64,000 bases of DNA from contig CP073750.1 of the NCBI GenBank assembly GCA_024398135.1, positions 2,356,001-2,420,000 on the forward strand. The letters run 5' to 3'. Source of the stretch: a bacterium SCSIO 12643 (GTDB taxonomy: Bacteria; Bacteroidota; Bacteroidia; Flavobacteriales_G; Salibacteraceae). Position numbers and translations under genes: made by a program. Positions 31,936 through 41,618 of this stretch are shown piece by piece. The stretch's first letter is position 1. Every line of letters starts with the position of its first letter. The notes beneath the pieces are model-generated. The model made no database searches. It was not told the DNA's origin and saw nothing but the letters and a program-made list of their open reading frames with translations.

Positions 31936-34167
31936 CTATTTTTTGATTTGATTAAAAATGTCGTAGTAATGTGTGTCCAATAATCCATCTGAATCACTCA
32001 TATTGATGCTTCGACTTTCATACATTACCAATTCTCCAGACTCAATATTGAATAAAGAGAAATAGATATAAGTTTCGGTTTTTGGTGTTGCCAAATAATA
32101 GATCCCATATGGTATTCCCACAATGGAGTAGAAGCTAAGTAAAGCAACATATAGTTTGCCGCTTCTAGGGTACGTGGCATTTACGACTCCGGTCCATGCG
32201 AAGTATTTGGTTCCATAACGATCAATAAGGTCTTGAACTTCCTCTGCCGATGAGGTGAGGTCTGTGCGATTTTTCATCATAAACCTTTCGTTAGCCCATT
32301 CATTTATGAGAGAAAAATCATTGTAACGTTGAACATCATTAGAATTGAATTTGTAGTTGGTCAAAATCTCCAAATCCAAATTGGCCATTTTAGCAATGTC
32401 TTCGTAGCTGGTAAGCTGTTCCACTTCTTCTTTTTCAGATTTAATTCTTTTTAGTGCATCCCTCTTATTTAGATTAAGAATGGCATAATACGGATCTACT
32501 AAAATGATTTTATCAATTCCTAAAGACCTTCCATATTTTCTTTTCTCTTTGGCATAAGCTTTTTGTTCATCCAATGATTTTTGGTTGAGCTCATCATCAT
32601 CAGTTTCTGCTAACTGATATTTTCTTTCATCTGATAGTTTTTTGCCTTTTTCAAAAAGTTCTTCTATTTCTGATTCACAATTACAATCTATGAACAAATC
32701 GTAAGCCCACTTTTTATTGTATGTGCTTTCAGATGATGATTCATTAGATTTTTTAGATTTAATACGGTCGTATTTACTCGAAACTTTTTTGACAGTGGTT
32801 TTTTTAGCTGTTGAAGTGGTATCTTTTTTATTTTCAATTTTTACAAAATTGAGATCTCCGTCATCCACTTCATAGTAATAAACCAAATCTCTGCTTAACG
32901 TTTCCAGTCGGTTTTTAATGATTTTATTATCAGGATACTTTTCTTGTAGATAGTAGTTATATCTCAAAGCCAAAAGGGTCATATCCTTTGCTTTTATTTT
33001 ATTGAGTACATAATACACCTGTTGTACGTTCCCTTGTTTCTTTTTGTAATAACCTGTTACCTTTTTTCTATTTTTTGTATTCGCAAAAAGAGCCGTTCCA
33101 TATAGGATTTCTCCAATAGCAAGTTCGGGTAATGGATTGTCAGGATATTCTTTTTTTAGAATATAAGCACTGTATAATGCTTCACTATAGTTGCCATTGA
33201 TCAATTGAAGCCTTAAAACTTCATATCGGGCAGCGGCTCGAACAGCATAAAAATCTTCTTCTGAAACGATAAAATCTTTTCCGGTTTGTTTTTCGGAGAT
33301 TAATATGTTGTCAGCTTTTTTTCTTCTTTTCGCAATATTGGGATGGGTCTGACGAGAATCGTCAATATCCTCTTCTACCTCAATTTCGTTTAACTCTTCC
33401 AAAAAGTACTTGTCTGGGATTTGGTAATTCCCCACTTCCAGAATACTACTATCGAATGGAATTTCATCGAAAGGAAGGTACGAGTATAATAAAACATCAA
33501 AAACGCCATCTACTTCAGCTGGATTGTAATCTGTATTTAAAAATAGTTCTAACCCTTTTTTATCTGCTTCGGTTTCCATTTTTCTGGAAAACCGTGTTGA
33601 AGCTAACTCTTTATCTACATTTTTGATTCTTCGATAATCATCTTTTGCATTTTCAATTTTAGTGTCTTCAATGAAACCTTCCATTACGTGACCTTCCGTG
33701 TAGTGGATTAATTCATGACACAAGACGAAAGCCAATTGCGCTTCATTCTCCAATTGTGCTAATAATCCGGTATTGATGAAAATAATCCCCTGGTCTGTGG
33801 TGAAAGCATTAACTACAGGAGATTTGATAGTATAAATTCTAATGTCTAATGGCACAGATTTGTTTTTTGAACGAATTTCTTCCAACACATTTTCGACATA
33901 ACTGCTAATAGTGTCATTAAAACAAACGCTACCACTCTGTAACAATTCATCAACACCAAAATTTGAAATCTCGTAAAACTTGGATTTCGTTTTATCTTTT
34001 CTACCTGTGTTTGCAGCGGCTTGTGCTTCTTCAATTTTTTTAAGCGTTAGTTTGGTGAAATCATCTGGTATTTCACCTTTAGATTTTAAGCCTGTATAGT
34101 TATTGTCTTGAGCATTTAGGGTGGTTAGGATGGCACAACATATGAATAGCGATAATATATATCTCAT
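31936..34167 (-). CDS. Large M48-type metallopeptidase with C-terminal extension
   Basis: About 743 aa. A signal peptide (LSLFICCAILTTLNAQ) is followed by a zinc peptidase domain with HELIHYTEGH (about residue 145-154) and the third ligand in METEADKKGLELF. This is the M48/HtpX-Oma1 arrangement. The rest, about 500 residues, contains helical repeat-like segments, a Lys/Ser-rich linker and a last domain with SFYSIVGIPYGIYYLATPKT. It is much longer than typical BepA/M48 proteins (about 250-490 aa). It probably acts in envelope quality control in the periplasm. The frame extends to 34215, but the ATG at 34167 gives the proper signal peptide. Confidence 0.8.
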   Translation of the reverse strand: MRYILSLFICCAILTTLNAQDNNYTGLKSKGEIPDDFTKLTLKKIEEAQAAANTGRKDKTKSKFYEISNFGVDELLQSGSVCFNDTISSYVENVLEEIRSKNKSVPLDIRIYTIKSPVVNAFTTDQGIIFINTGLLAQLENEAQLAFVLCHELIHYTEGHVMEGFIEDTKIENAKDDYRRIKNVDKELASTRFSRKMETEADKKGLELFLNTDYNPAEVDGVFDVLLYSYLPFDEIPFDSSILEVGNYQIPDKYFLEELNEIEVEEDIDDSRQTHPNIAKRRKKADNILISEKQTGKDFIVSEEDFYAVRAAARYEVLRLQLINGNYSEALYSAYILKKEYPDNPLPELAIGEILYGTALFANTKNRKKVTGYYKKKQGNVQQVYYVLNKIKAKDMTLLALRYNYYLQEKYPDNKIIKNRLETLSRDLVYYYEVDDGDLNFVKIENKKDTTSTAKKTTVKKVSSKYDRIKSKKSNESSSESTYNKKWAYDLFIDCNCESEIEELFEKGKKLSDERKYQLAETDDDELNQKSLDEQKAYAKEKRKYGRSLGIDKIILVDPYYAILNLNKRDALKRIKSEKEEVEQLTSYEDIAKMANLDLEILTNYKFNSNDVQRYNDFSLINEWANERFMMKNRTDLTSSAEEVQDLIDRYGTKYFAWTGVVNATYPRSGKLYVALLSFYSIVGIPYGIYYLATPKTETYIYFSLFNIESGELVMYESRSINMSDSDGLLDTHYYDIFNQIKK

Positions 34168-34250
34168 AAGATTTGAATTTGACGCCAAAATAGGTGAATG
34201 AAACAAAATTAACAAGCGACAAACTATTGATTTTTATGATAAAAATTGAA

Positions 34251-34282
34251 TTGGTTAATTCGAGTTGCTTCAATTACTTTTG
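34251..34282 (+). promoter_or_regulatory. Promoter of the GT2 glycosyltransferase gene
   Basis: TTG at 34251-34253, a 21-base spacer and TACTTTTG at 34275-34282, 17 bases before the ATG. Confidence 0.5.
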
Positions 34283-34299
34283 CGTCACATTTTTAACAG

Positions 34300-35055
34300 A
34301 TGATCAAAGATAAAAAAGTCGTAGTAGTGATGCCGGCATACAATGCTGAGTTGACCCTGGAGAAAACTTACAATGAAATTCCACGTGATATTGTAGACGA
34401 AGTTATTTTAGTAGATGATAAGAGTAGTGATAACACTTCCTCATTGGCTAAGAAACTAGGCGTAGAACATGTGATCACACATGAAGTAAATAAAGGGTAT
34501 GGTGGAAACCAAAAAAGCTGCTACAATAAAGCGAAAGAAATTAATGCGGATATTGTAATTATGTTACATCCGGATTATCAATATACACCACAACTTATTG
34601 AACCAATGAGTTACATTATTGCAAATGATGTGTATCAGGTGGTTTTAGGTTCGCGAATTCTTGGGAAAGGAGCTTTGAAAGGTGGGATGCCGATTTATAA
34701 GTATATTGCCAATAGGATGTTAACATTATTCCAAAATATTATGATGGGACAGAAGTTATCTGAATATCATACGGGATATCGCGCATTCTCAAGAGAGGTA
34801 TTGGAAAGTGTAGATTATAATATTAATTCTGATGATTTTGTATTCGATAATCAAATGCTAGCGCAAATAGCATACGCAGGTTACGAAATGGCGGAGGTCA
34901 CATGTCCAACAAAATATTTTGAAGAAGCTTCCTCCATTAACTTTAAAAGAAGCTCCATTTATGGATTTGGTGTTTTAGGAACATCCATTAGTTATTTTTT
35001 ACAAAAAATCGGATTAGGGAGTTTCAAGATATTTAAAGGAATTCAATCAAAATAG
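34300..35055 (+). CDS. Family 2 glycosyltransferase, polyprenol-phosphate type
   Basis: 251 aa cytosolic or membrane-associated GT2 enzyme like dolichol/polyprenol-phosphate sugar transferases. It shows VVVMPAYNAELTLEKTYNEI, LVDDKSSDNT, NKGYGGNQKSCYNKA and MLHPDYQYTP in place of the usual DADxQ motif, plus the acceptor segment EYHTGYRAFS. A hydrophobic, membrane-active C-terminus follows. It is followed 41 bases later by a sugar nucleotidyltransferase, which suggests a shared role in surface polysaccharide or lipid-linked sugar production. Confidence 0.88.
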   Translation: MIKDKKVVVVMPAYNAELTLEKTYNEIPRDIVDEVILVDDKSSDNTSSLAKKLGVEHVITHEVNKGYGGNQKSCYNKAKEINADIVIMLHPDYQYTPQLIEPMSYIIANDVYQVVLGSRILGKGALKGGMPIYKYIANRMLTLFQNIMMGQKLSEYHTGYRAFSREVLESVDYNINSDDFVFDNQMLAQIAYAGYEMAEVTCPTKYFEEASSINFKRSSIYGFGVLGTSISYFLQKIGLGSFKIFKGIQSK

Positions 35056-35096
35056 TAGTTTCAGTTATTGAAATAAAACTCTAAAAAAACACTCAA

Positions 35097-36098
35097 ATGA
35101 ATATTATCGTACCAATGGCTGGAATGGGGAAGAGAATGAGACCTCATACTCTTACAACGCCTAAGCCATTATTGCCAATAGCAGGAAAGTCTATCGTACA
35201 AAGGTTGGTTGAGAATCTTGCTGAAATCAGTGATGAACCTATTGAAAGAATTGGTTTTGTTACTGGTAGATTTGGAAAAGAGACAGAAGAGTCATTGTTG
35301 GAGATAGCTAAAGCAGCCGGAGCAGAAGGCAGTATTCATTATCAGGATGAAGCTTTAGGTACCGCACATGCGATTATGTGTGCGCAAGAAGTTTTAGAAG
35401 GGAAAACCATTGTTGCATTTGCAGATACTTTGTTCAAAGCAGACTTTCAAATTGATCATGATGCGGACGGAGTATTATGGGTACAACAAATTGATGACCC
35501 TTCGGCATTCGGTGTAGTGAAATTGAATGATGAAGGAGTGATTACGGATTATGTAGAAAAACCAATAGAGTTTGTTTCTGATTTGGCAATGATTGGAATT
35601 TATTATTTCAAAGATGGAAATGCGTTAAAAACAGAACTTCAATATTTGTTGGATAACAATATCATTAAAGGGGGAGAATACCAACTCCCTGATGCGTTGA
35701 GAAACATGACCGAAAAGGGTGTGAAATTCGTTCCTGGTAAAGTAGATGAGTGGTTAGATTGTGGGAATAAGAATGCTACGGTATACACCAATACTAGAAT
35801 TTTAGCTTTTGATCATGAAAAAGGCGAGAATTTAGTACATGCATCTGCAAAAGTTACAGATTCTGTAATTATTGAACCGTGCTATATTGGAGAAGGAGTA
35901 GAGATATCGAATTCTGTTATAGGACCTGGAGTTTCAATTAGTGACAACACCAAAATATCTGGTTCGGTAATTGATAACTCCATTGTGTATAGTAATACAG
36001 TGATTAGAAATAAGACCATTGGGAACTCCATGATTGGTCATTTCGTAAAATTAGAGGATCAGGTAGAAGATTTGAATATTGGGGATTATAGTGCATAG
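35097..36098 (+). CDS. Sugar-phosphate nucleotidyltransferase with left-handed beta-helix
   Basis: 333 aa. The N-terminal nucleotidyltransferase domain starts MAGMGKRMRPHTLTTPKPLL, with QDEALGTAHAIMCAQ, FADTLFKAD (metal Asp) and WLDCGNK. From about residue 255 there are hexapeptide repeats (VIIEPCYIGEGVEISNSVIG) forming a beta-helix. It resembles RmlA-long/GlmU-like enzymes that make dTDP-, UDP- or GDP-sugars; the substrate cannot be fixed from sequence. The end overlaps the probable GTG start of the next gene by 8 bases. Confidence 0.88.
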   Translation: MNIIVPMAGMGKRMRPHTLTTPKPLLPIAGKSIVQRLVENLAEISDEPIERIGFVTGRFGKETEESLLEIAKAAGAEGSIHYQDEALGTAHAIMCAQEVLEGKTIVAFADTLFKADFQIDHDADGVLWVQQIDDPSAFGVVKLNDEGVITDYVEKPIEFVSDLAMIGIYYFKDGNALKTELQYLLDNNIIKGGEYQLPDALRNMTEKGVKFVPGKVDEWLDCGNKNATVYTNTRILAFDHEKGENLVHASAKVTDSVIIEPCYIGEGVEISNSVIGPGVSISDNTKISGSVIDNSIVYSNTVIRNKTIGNSMIGHFVKLEDQVEDLNIGDYSA

Positions 36099-37836
36099 GC
36101 TAAATACATACATTTTGGGGCTTGGGGTTTTGATGACCTTAAGTTTTACATCCTGTTCTTTAGGAAAGAAAGCTTTAGACGTTTCGGGAGATGCTGAATC
36201 GACCATGAACAGTAGACAAAAAATCATGTATGATGAAGCCTTCTTTAACGCGATGTCGTCAAAATATGCCGGGGACAATGATGTAGCTCTGGAATATTTT
36301 AAGAAATGTCTGACTATTCAACCAAATAGCGATGCGGTAAAATATGAAATGTCGCAGCTTTTTGTGAAGCTTAATGCTTTGCAAAATGCAGAAACGATGG
36401 CTTATGATATTGTGGTTTCTCATCCTAAGAATAGATGGTATTTAGAAAATCTGGCACATATTTATCAATTGTCTAAAAAGTATGTGGAAAGTGCAGAAAT
36501 TTATGAGCAATTGGTTGCAGAGTATCCAAATGAAATTAATTATTATTATGAGTTGGGAGCTGTTTATTTGTATTCAAATAACGCTTCAGGAGCGATTAGA
36601 ACATATGAGAATTTAGAATCTATCATAGGATTTGAAAATTCTCTGGCTGAACAGCTATATAAACTATATGCGCATCAGGGGATGGATACCAAAGCTGAAG
36701 AAAAGCTTTTGGAAATAATCAAAATGAATCCAACGGATGTGAAATATGTAGGAATGCTAGCTTCATATTACAAAGGGAAGGGAGAAACGCAGAAAGCCGT
36801 AGATTTATATGAGAATTTAAAAAGAGATTATCCAAACGATCCATATGTAAAACTTGCACTATACGAGTATTACAGTGAGTTAGGACAGAAAGAAACTGCA
36901 TATGAGAATCTGGAAGCTGCATTTAAATCTAAAGAAGTAAATATTGATTCCAAAGTAGGAATTATGTTGGCCTTAATGGATTTGTCAGAAAGAGATCCAT
37001 CTGTGAAAACGGAGATTTTTGAACTTCTGGATATTATGTCAGAAGTACACGCTGAAGAGGCTAAGACCTGGGCATTATATGGTGATTTTTTATATAACAA
37101 TAAGCGGAAAGCGGAGGCAAGAGAAAAGTTTTTAAAATCAATTGATATTGACGATAGTAAATACCAGGTTTGGAATCAGGTGTTATTTATTGATTCAGAA
37201 TTAAATGATGTAGACGCCATTGTAAAACATAGTGAAGCATGTTTGGAACTTTTTCCAAATCAGGTTTTACCCCATTACTTTAGAGGAGTTGGAAAACTTC
37301 AAAAGGAAGAATACAATGAAGCGATAGAATCGTTAGAAATGGCTAAAGAACTGGCAGTTGGAATGACCGAATTGGAAATTCAGATTTTGGCGAATTTAGG
37401 TGATGCCTACTATCAGGTGAATAACTATCAGAAATCATGGTTGTCATATGATCATTCATTGAGAATGAATCCAAACAATGATTATGTGTTGAATAATTAT
37501 GCCTATTTCTTGAGTGTTCAGGGAGAGCAATTGGAAAAAGCTTTGGAAATGTCAAAGCAGACCGTAGATAGAAACCCTGATAATGCTATATATTTAGATA
37601 CTTATGGGTGGATTTTCTATAAGATGGGTAATTACGCAGAAGCAGAAAAAAATCTGTCTAAAGCGGTGAAATCAGATAAAGGTAGATCTGGTGAAATACT
37701 AGAACATCTGGGTGATGCCCAATTCAAGTTAGGTAAAACCGATCAGGCGGTAGATAGTTGGAAGTCTGCGAAGCAAGTTGGAGGAGGATCTGATGGGTTA
37801 GAGAATAAGATTAAGAATAGAAAAATTGCGGAGTAA
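36091..37836 (+). CDS. Tetratricopeptide-repeat lipoprotein
   Basis: About 581 aa. It has a lipobox (TLSFTSCSLG) and then a run of TPR units across almost the whole length (for example NDVALEYFKKCLTIQPNSDA, ENLAHIYQLSKKYVESAEIY, NAIYLDTYGWIFYKMGNYAE). The frame opens at a TTG at 36079; the GTG at 36091, overlapping the previous stop, leaves a good lipoprotein signal and is preferred. It is the first of three envelope genes (with the DUF4292 and LytM proteins) that occur together in Bacteroidota. A scaffold role in envelope assembly is inferred. Confidence 0.85.
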   Translation: MHRLNTYILGLGVLMTLSFTSCSLGKKALDVSGDAESTMNSRQKIMYDEAFFNAMSSKYAGDNDVALEYFKKCLTIQPNSDAVKYEMSQLFVKLNALQNAETMAYDIVVSHPKNRWYLENLAHIYQLSKKYVESAEIYEQLVAEYPNEINYYYELGAVYLYSNNASGAIRTYENLESIIGFENSLAEQLYKLYAHQGMDTKAEEKLLEIIKMNPTDVKYVGMLASYYKGKGETQKAVDLYENLKRDYPNDPYVKLALYEYYSELGQKETAYENLEAAFKSKEVNIDSKVGIMLALMDLSERDPSVKTEIFELLDIMSEVHAEEAKTWALYGDFLYNNKRKAEAREKFLKSIDIDDSKYQVWNQVLFIDSELNDVDAIVKHSEACLELFPNQVLPHYFRGVGKLQKEEYNEAIESLEMAKELAVGMTELEIQILANLGDAYYQVNNYQKSWLSYDHSLRMNPNNDYVLNNYAYFLSVQGEQLEKALEMSKQTVDRNPDNAIYLDTYGWIFYKMGNYAEAEKNLSKAVKSDKGRSGEILEHLGDAQFKLGKTDQAVDSWKSAKQVGGGSDGLENKIKNRKIAE

Positions 37837-37837
37837 C

Positions 37838-38659
37838 ATGAGACAGTTTTTGGGGCTGATGTTAATGGCGGTAGTACTGGTTTCCGGATGTAAGTCTTCC
37901 CAAAATGCGGGTGATGGTACAAGAAGAGTGGGCAATAGGAAAGTAAGTTACATCATTCAGGAAGTAAAGAAAAGAGAGGAGCACGCACCAAGAACGCTAA
38001 GCTTTAAAGCAAGTACTGAGGTTAAGACAGCTGAAAAAAATACATCTTTTAAAACGTCTGTTAGAATGGTTAGAGATAGCGTGATTTGGATGTCTATTAC
38101 TGCCTATAGTTATGAAGTAGCTCGAATCATAGCCACTCCGGACTCTTTAAAGTATGTGAGTCGTACCGAGAAGAAATACTATGTAGGAGATTATAGTTTT
38201 ATCAATCAAAAACTAGGGGTGAAGTTTGGTTTTGAAGACTTGCAATCATTGCTATTGGCCAGAAGTTTTGGTTTGGATAAACCGGAAACTGTTACCAAGA
38301 GAAATACCAGAAAGAATTATGTTTTGAGTACTTTGAAACAACAACAGATTGAGCGCATTCAAAGAGGTAAAGAAGTGGAAATTGAGGATGGTGTGGAAGT
38401 GCTGTACACCAATTGGATAAATCCAGAGAATTTTCAAGTGGAGAAAGTGTCTCTATTGGATGTGAATACTCAAAATAACGCAAGTATTCAATATTTGACT
38501 TTTGAAAACATCAGTGGGTTCGATATTTTATCTGCATTCAATATGCATATTATTGCAAAAGGAGATGTTGAAATACATTCAGAATTGAGCCGTTTTCATG
38601 TAAATGAAACATTAAAATTTCCGTTTAAGATTTCCTCAAAGTATGCGCAGATTAAGTAG
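37838..38659 (+). CDS. DUF4292 lipoprotein, LolB/LolA-like fold
   Basis: About 273 aa lipoprotein (lipobox VLVSGCKS). The domain resembles DUF4292, whose predicted fold is the open barrel of LolA/LolB lipoprotein carriers: TSVRMVRDSVIWMSITAYSY near residue 80 and a repeated-strand C-terminus ending LKFPFKISSKYAQIK. It may take part in lipoprotein insertion or lipid handling at the outer membrane. The ATG at 37838 lies 1 base after the TPR gene; a TTG at 37826 is less likely. It overlaps the LytM gene by 17 bases. Confidence 0.82.
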   Translation: MRQFLGLMLMAVVLVSGCKSSQNAGDGTRRVGNRKVSYIIQEVKKREEHAPRTLSFKASTEVKTAEKNTSFKTSVRMVRDSVIWMSITAYSYEVARIIATPDSLKYVSRTEKKYYVGDYSFINQKLGVKFGFEDLQSLLLARSFGLDKPETVTKRNTRKNYVLSTLKQQQIERIQRGKEVEIEDGVEVLYTNWINPENFQVEKVSLLDVNTQNNASIQYLTFENISGFDILSAFNMHIIAKGDVEIHSELSRFHVNETLKFPFKISSKYAQIK

Positions 38660-39866
38660 TTTCTTATTGGTTTTATTCTTGTGGATTGGATTTGGAAATA
38701 TTCCAGATATCCAGGCCCAAAATAAACGTGCGGTTTTAGAGCGTAAGAAAAGCCGTTTGAAAAGTGATATTGCTTATAAGAATACCCTACTAAAGAAAAA
38801 CGAGAAGGAGCAAAGTAATACCCTAAATCAGCTGATTTTATTACAGGATAAAATTTCCAAACGTTTGGAGTTAATTGCGACCATCAATAGTGAAGTCAAA
38901 TTCTTGAATTCTGAAATCGATAAGAATGAGGAATTAATTATGTCAATGGAGCGTGACATAGACAAGCTTAAAGCGGAATATGCAAGAATGATTCAGTTCG
39001 CTTATCGAAATAGAAGTAGCTACGACAAGATTATGTATGTATTTGCTTCTGAAGATTTCAATCAGGCATATAAGAGATTGAGATACCTTCAACAATATTC
39101 TGAGTTTAGAAAAAAGCAAACCGAGGATATTAAAAGACTAGAGAATATCTTGATGAAGAAAAATGCGGAGCTTTTAGCAGAGAAGGCAGATAAAGAAGCT
39201 TTGCTTTTAACCGAGAATAAGGAAAAATCTATTCTGGCTGGAGAGAAAGAGCAACAACAACAGGTATATGCAAGTTTGCAAAGTCGCGAAGAAGAATTGA
39301 AAAAGGAGATCCGTGAGAAGCAAAAAGAGCGTCAACAAATGCAATTGGCGATTGAAAGAATTATTGCTGAAGAAGTAAGATTAGCGCAGAAAAAGAATAC
39401 TTCAAAATCGGGAGAATGGAGTTTAACACCGGAGTCAAAAGCGCTAGCGAATAGCTTCACAGCGAATAAAGGACAATTGCCATGGCCGGTTGAAAAAGGA
39501 ACGATCACGGATAAATATGGGGTGCATGCACATCCGGTTTTAAAATCAATTAAAATAAATAATCATGGTGTTGGGATTAGTACAAATCCTGGAGCGACAG
39601 CAAGAGCAGTCTTTGATGGAGAAGTTTCCAGAATTATAGTGATTCCTGGAGCAGGTAAAGCAATTATTGTAAGACATGGTGATTATTTGACCGTTTATGG
39701 GAATCTGAAAGAAGTTTATGTTGCAGCCGGGGATAAAGTGAAAGTGAAACAAATTTTAGGAGAAATCATTACGATTGATGGAAAAACGGAGTTGCAGTTT
39801 GAGATTCATAAAGGAGTAAATGCAACGACATTAGATCCTGCGTTGTGGCTGTATAAGGGAAGATAG
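38643..39866 (+). CDS. EnvC-like LytM-domain protein with degenerate active site
   Basis: 407 aa. Order: signal peptide (to IQAQNK), a long coiled coil (about 25-255, rich in Lys/Glu/Gln), then an M23/LytM domain (about 285-405). The zinc ligands are mostly lost. In the HxxxD region it reads NHGVGIST (Asp replaced by Gly), the HxH Tyr-His-Leu stretch reads TVYGNL, and the usual LHFEI reads LQFEIHKG. By analogy to E. coli EnvC and NlpD, such domains do not cut peptidoglycan but switch on cell-wall amidases at division. It closes the TPR-DUF4292-LytM unit. Confidence 0.88.
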   Translation: MRRLSSFLLVLFLWIGFGNIPDIQAQNKRAVLERKKSRLKSDIAYKNTLLKKNEKEQSNTLNQLILLQDKISKRLELIATINSEVKFLNSEIDKNEELIMSMERDIDKLKAEYARMIQFAYRNRSSYDKIMYVFASEDFNQAYKRLRYLQQYSEFRKKQTEDIKRLENILMKKNAELLAEKADKEALLLTENKEKSILAGEKEQQQQVYASLQSREEELKKEIREKQKERQQMQLAIERIIAEEVRLAQKKNTSKSGEWSLTPESKALANSFTANKGQLPWPVEKGTITDKYGVHAHPVLKSIKINNHGVGISTNPGATARAVFDGEVSRIIVIPGAGKAIIVRHGDYLTVYGNLKEVYVAAGDKVKVKQILGEIITIDGKTELQFEIHKGVNATTLDPALWLYKGR

Positions 39867-39965
39867 GACGCTTTTTGAGGAGTCTTATGGATAGAAATTA
39901 ACCCTTAACTTGGAGATAGATCGTATTTACTGATCTGAATAGGTACTTAACCACTAAAGATTCAC

Positions 39966-39973
39966 TAAATTTG
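39966..39973 (+). promoter_or_regulatory. -7 promoter element of tatA
   Basis: TAAATTTG, 16 bases before the tatA ATG; no TTG box at normal spacing. Confidence 0.45.
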
Positions 39974-39989
39974 CGGGAAATTAAGTAAC

Positions 39990-40181
39990 ATGACAAATTC
40001 AATTTTTCTTATGGGAATGCCAGGTGGATATGAGTGGATTATTATTGGAGTTATTATCCTATTACTCTTTGGTGGGCGTAAACTACCTGAATTGATGAAA
40101 GGTATGGGAAAAGGAATCAAAGAATTCAAGGATGCATCAAAAAGTGACGATGCAGCAAAAGAATTAGAAGAGAAAAAATAA
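39990..40181 (+). CDS. tatA: Twin-arginine translocase subunit TatA
   Basis: 63 aa, the usual size. It has one N-terminal membrane helix (WIIIGVIILLLF), then the family hinge GGRKLPELMKGMGKGIKEFK and a short acidic/basic tail. It forms the pore through which folded Tat substrates pass. The Tat machinery is evidently present, so the lack of a twin-arginine signal on NosZ is not for want of the pathway. gatA follows 15 bases later. Confidence 0.93.
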   Translation: MTNSIFLMGMPGGYEWIIIGVIILLLFGGRKLPELMKGMGKGIKEFKDASKSDDAAKELEEKK

Positions 40182-40196
40182 GATTCTGTTTTTTAT

Positions 40197-41618
40197 ATGA
40201 TGACCAATTACACGAATTATTCGTCTTATCGTGGTGCGCTTAACAATGGCGAAATCACCTGTGTGGATCAAGTAAAGAGTTTTCTAAAAGAAATTGACAC
40301 GCAGAAACATTTAAACGCATTTTTAGAAACTTTTGATGAAACTGCTTTGGCAGCGGCTGAAAAAGTGGATCAAAAGATAAAAGCAGGAAGTGCGGGTAAA
40401 TTAGCCGGAATGGTAATTGGGATTAAAGATAACTTATGTTATAAGGATCATAAATTATCTGTATCATCAAAAATATTGACTGGTTTCACATCGTTGTTTT
40501 CGGGAACAGCGGTTGAGCGATTAGTTGCAGAAGATGCCATTATTATCGGGCGTTTAAATTGCGATGAGTTTGCTATGGGCTCTTCCAATGAAAAGTCGGC
40601 ATTCGGACCAGTATTAAATCCTTATGATACTACAAAAGTTTCCGGAGGTTCCTCCGGAGGTTCAGCTGTTGCGGTTGCAGCAAATCTGTGTCATGCATCT
40701 TTGGGTTCAGATACAGGAGGTTCTGTGCGTCAACCAGCCTCATTCACAGGTACAGTTGGATTAAAACCGACATACGGAAGAATTTCTCGTTGGGGTTTAG
40801 TGGCGTATGGCTCTTCTTTGGATCAAATTGGTCCATTTACTAAATCTGTAGAAGATTCGGCATTGTTGTTAGAAGTCATGGCTGGGCCCGATGAATATGA
40901 TACTACGGCAGCGCAAAATGAAGTGGATGCATATGCAGATTTTAAATTTGAAGGTCAAAAGAAAATAGCAGTTTTAAGAGATGCTATTGAAAGTGAAGGA
41001 CTAAGTGATTCTGTCAAAACTAGATTTAATGAAATCATTGAGAAATTAAAGGCTGAGGGTCATGCGATTGAAATAGTTGACTTTCCACTATTAAATCAAA
41101 TGGTACCAACCTATTATGTCGTGAGTAATGCGGAGGCTTCATCCAATCTATCAAGATATGATGGTATTCATTATGGTTATAGAAGCGAAGGTGCAAAGGA
41201 CATCCAGTCGACTTACGTGAAATCAAGAACTGAAGGATTTGGAACTGAGGTAAAGCGAAGAATCATGATGGGAACTTTTGTATTGAGCGCTGGATATTAT
41301 GATGCGTATTTTGCAAAAGCACAAAAAGTAAGACGTTTGATTCAAGATCGAACAAAAGAAATCTTTGAACGATGCGATTTTATTATGACCCCAACAACCC
41401 CACATGTGGCATTTGAGTTGGGACATAATTCGGATAATCCGGTGGCGATGTACCTGGAAGATATTTTCACAGTACATGCAAATCTAGCTGGAAATCCGGC
41501 AATTTCGTTGCCTTTAGGGAAAGATGCATCAGGAATGCCATTCGGAATTCAGGTAATGGCCCCATTCTTTGAAGAGAAGAAGATGTTTGCAATGGCGGAC
41601 AATATGATGGGAATGTAA
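40197..41618 (+). CDS. gatA: Glutamyl/aspartyl-tRNA amidotransferase subunit A
   Basis: 473 aa amidase-signature enzyme. It supplies ammonia from glutamine so that misacylated Glu-tRNA(Gln) or Asp-tRNA(Asn) is converted to the correct form. The Ser-cisSer-Lys triad is visible as GIKDNLC (Lys), SGGSSGGSAVAVAA and GSDTGGSVRQPASF. The start ATGATG at 40197 gives MMTNYT; the second ATG is equally possible. gatB and gatC are not adjacent. Confidence 0.94.
   Translation: MMTNYTNYSSYRGALNNGEITCVDQVKSFLKEIDTQKHLNAFLETFDETALAAAEKVDQKIKAGSAGKLAGMVIGIKDNLCYKDHKLSVSSKILTGFTSLFSGTAVERLVAEDAIIIGRLNCDEFAMGSSNEKSAFGPVLNPYDTTKVSGGSSGGSAVAVAANLCHASLGSDTGGSVRQPASFTGTVGLKPTYGRISRWGLVAYGSSLDQIGPFTKSVEDSALLLEVMAGPDEYDTTAAQNEVDAYADFKFEGQKKIAVLRDAIESEGLSDSVKTRFNEIIEKLKAEGHAIEIVDFPLLNQMVPTYYVVSNAEASSNLSRYDGIHYGYRSEGAKDIQSTYVKSRTEGFGTEVKRRIMMGTFVLSAGYYDAYFAKAQKVRRLIQDRTKEIFERCDFIMTPTTPHVAFELGHNSDNPVAMYLEDIFTVHANLAGNPAISLPLGKDASGMPFGIQVMAPFFEEKKMFAMADNMMGM

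Noticed and set aside
34236-34249. ATGATAAAAATTGA upstream of the glycosyltransferase, resembling the nos-region operator
   Set aside because: Only one half-site fits; the second half is TTGA instead of TCAT, so there is no palindrome.
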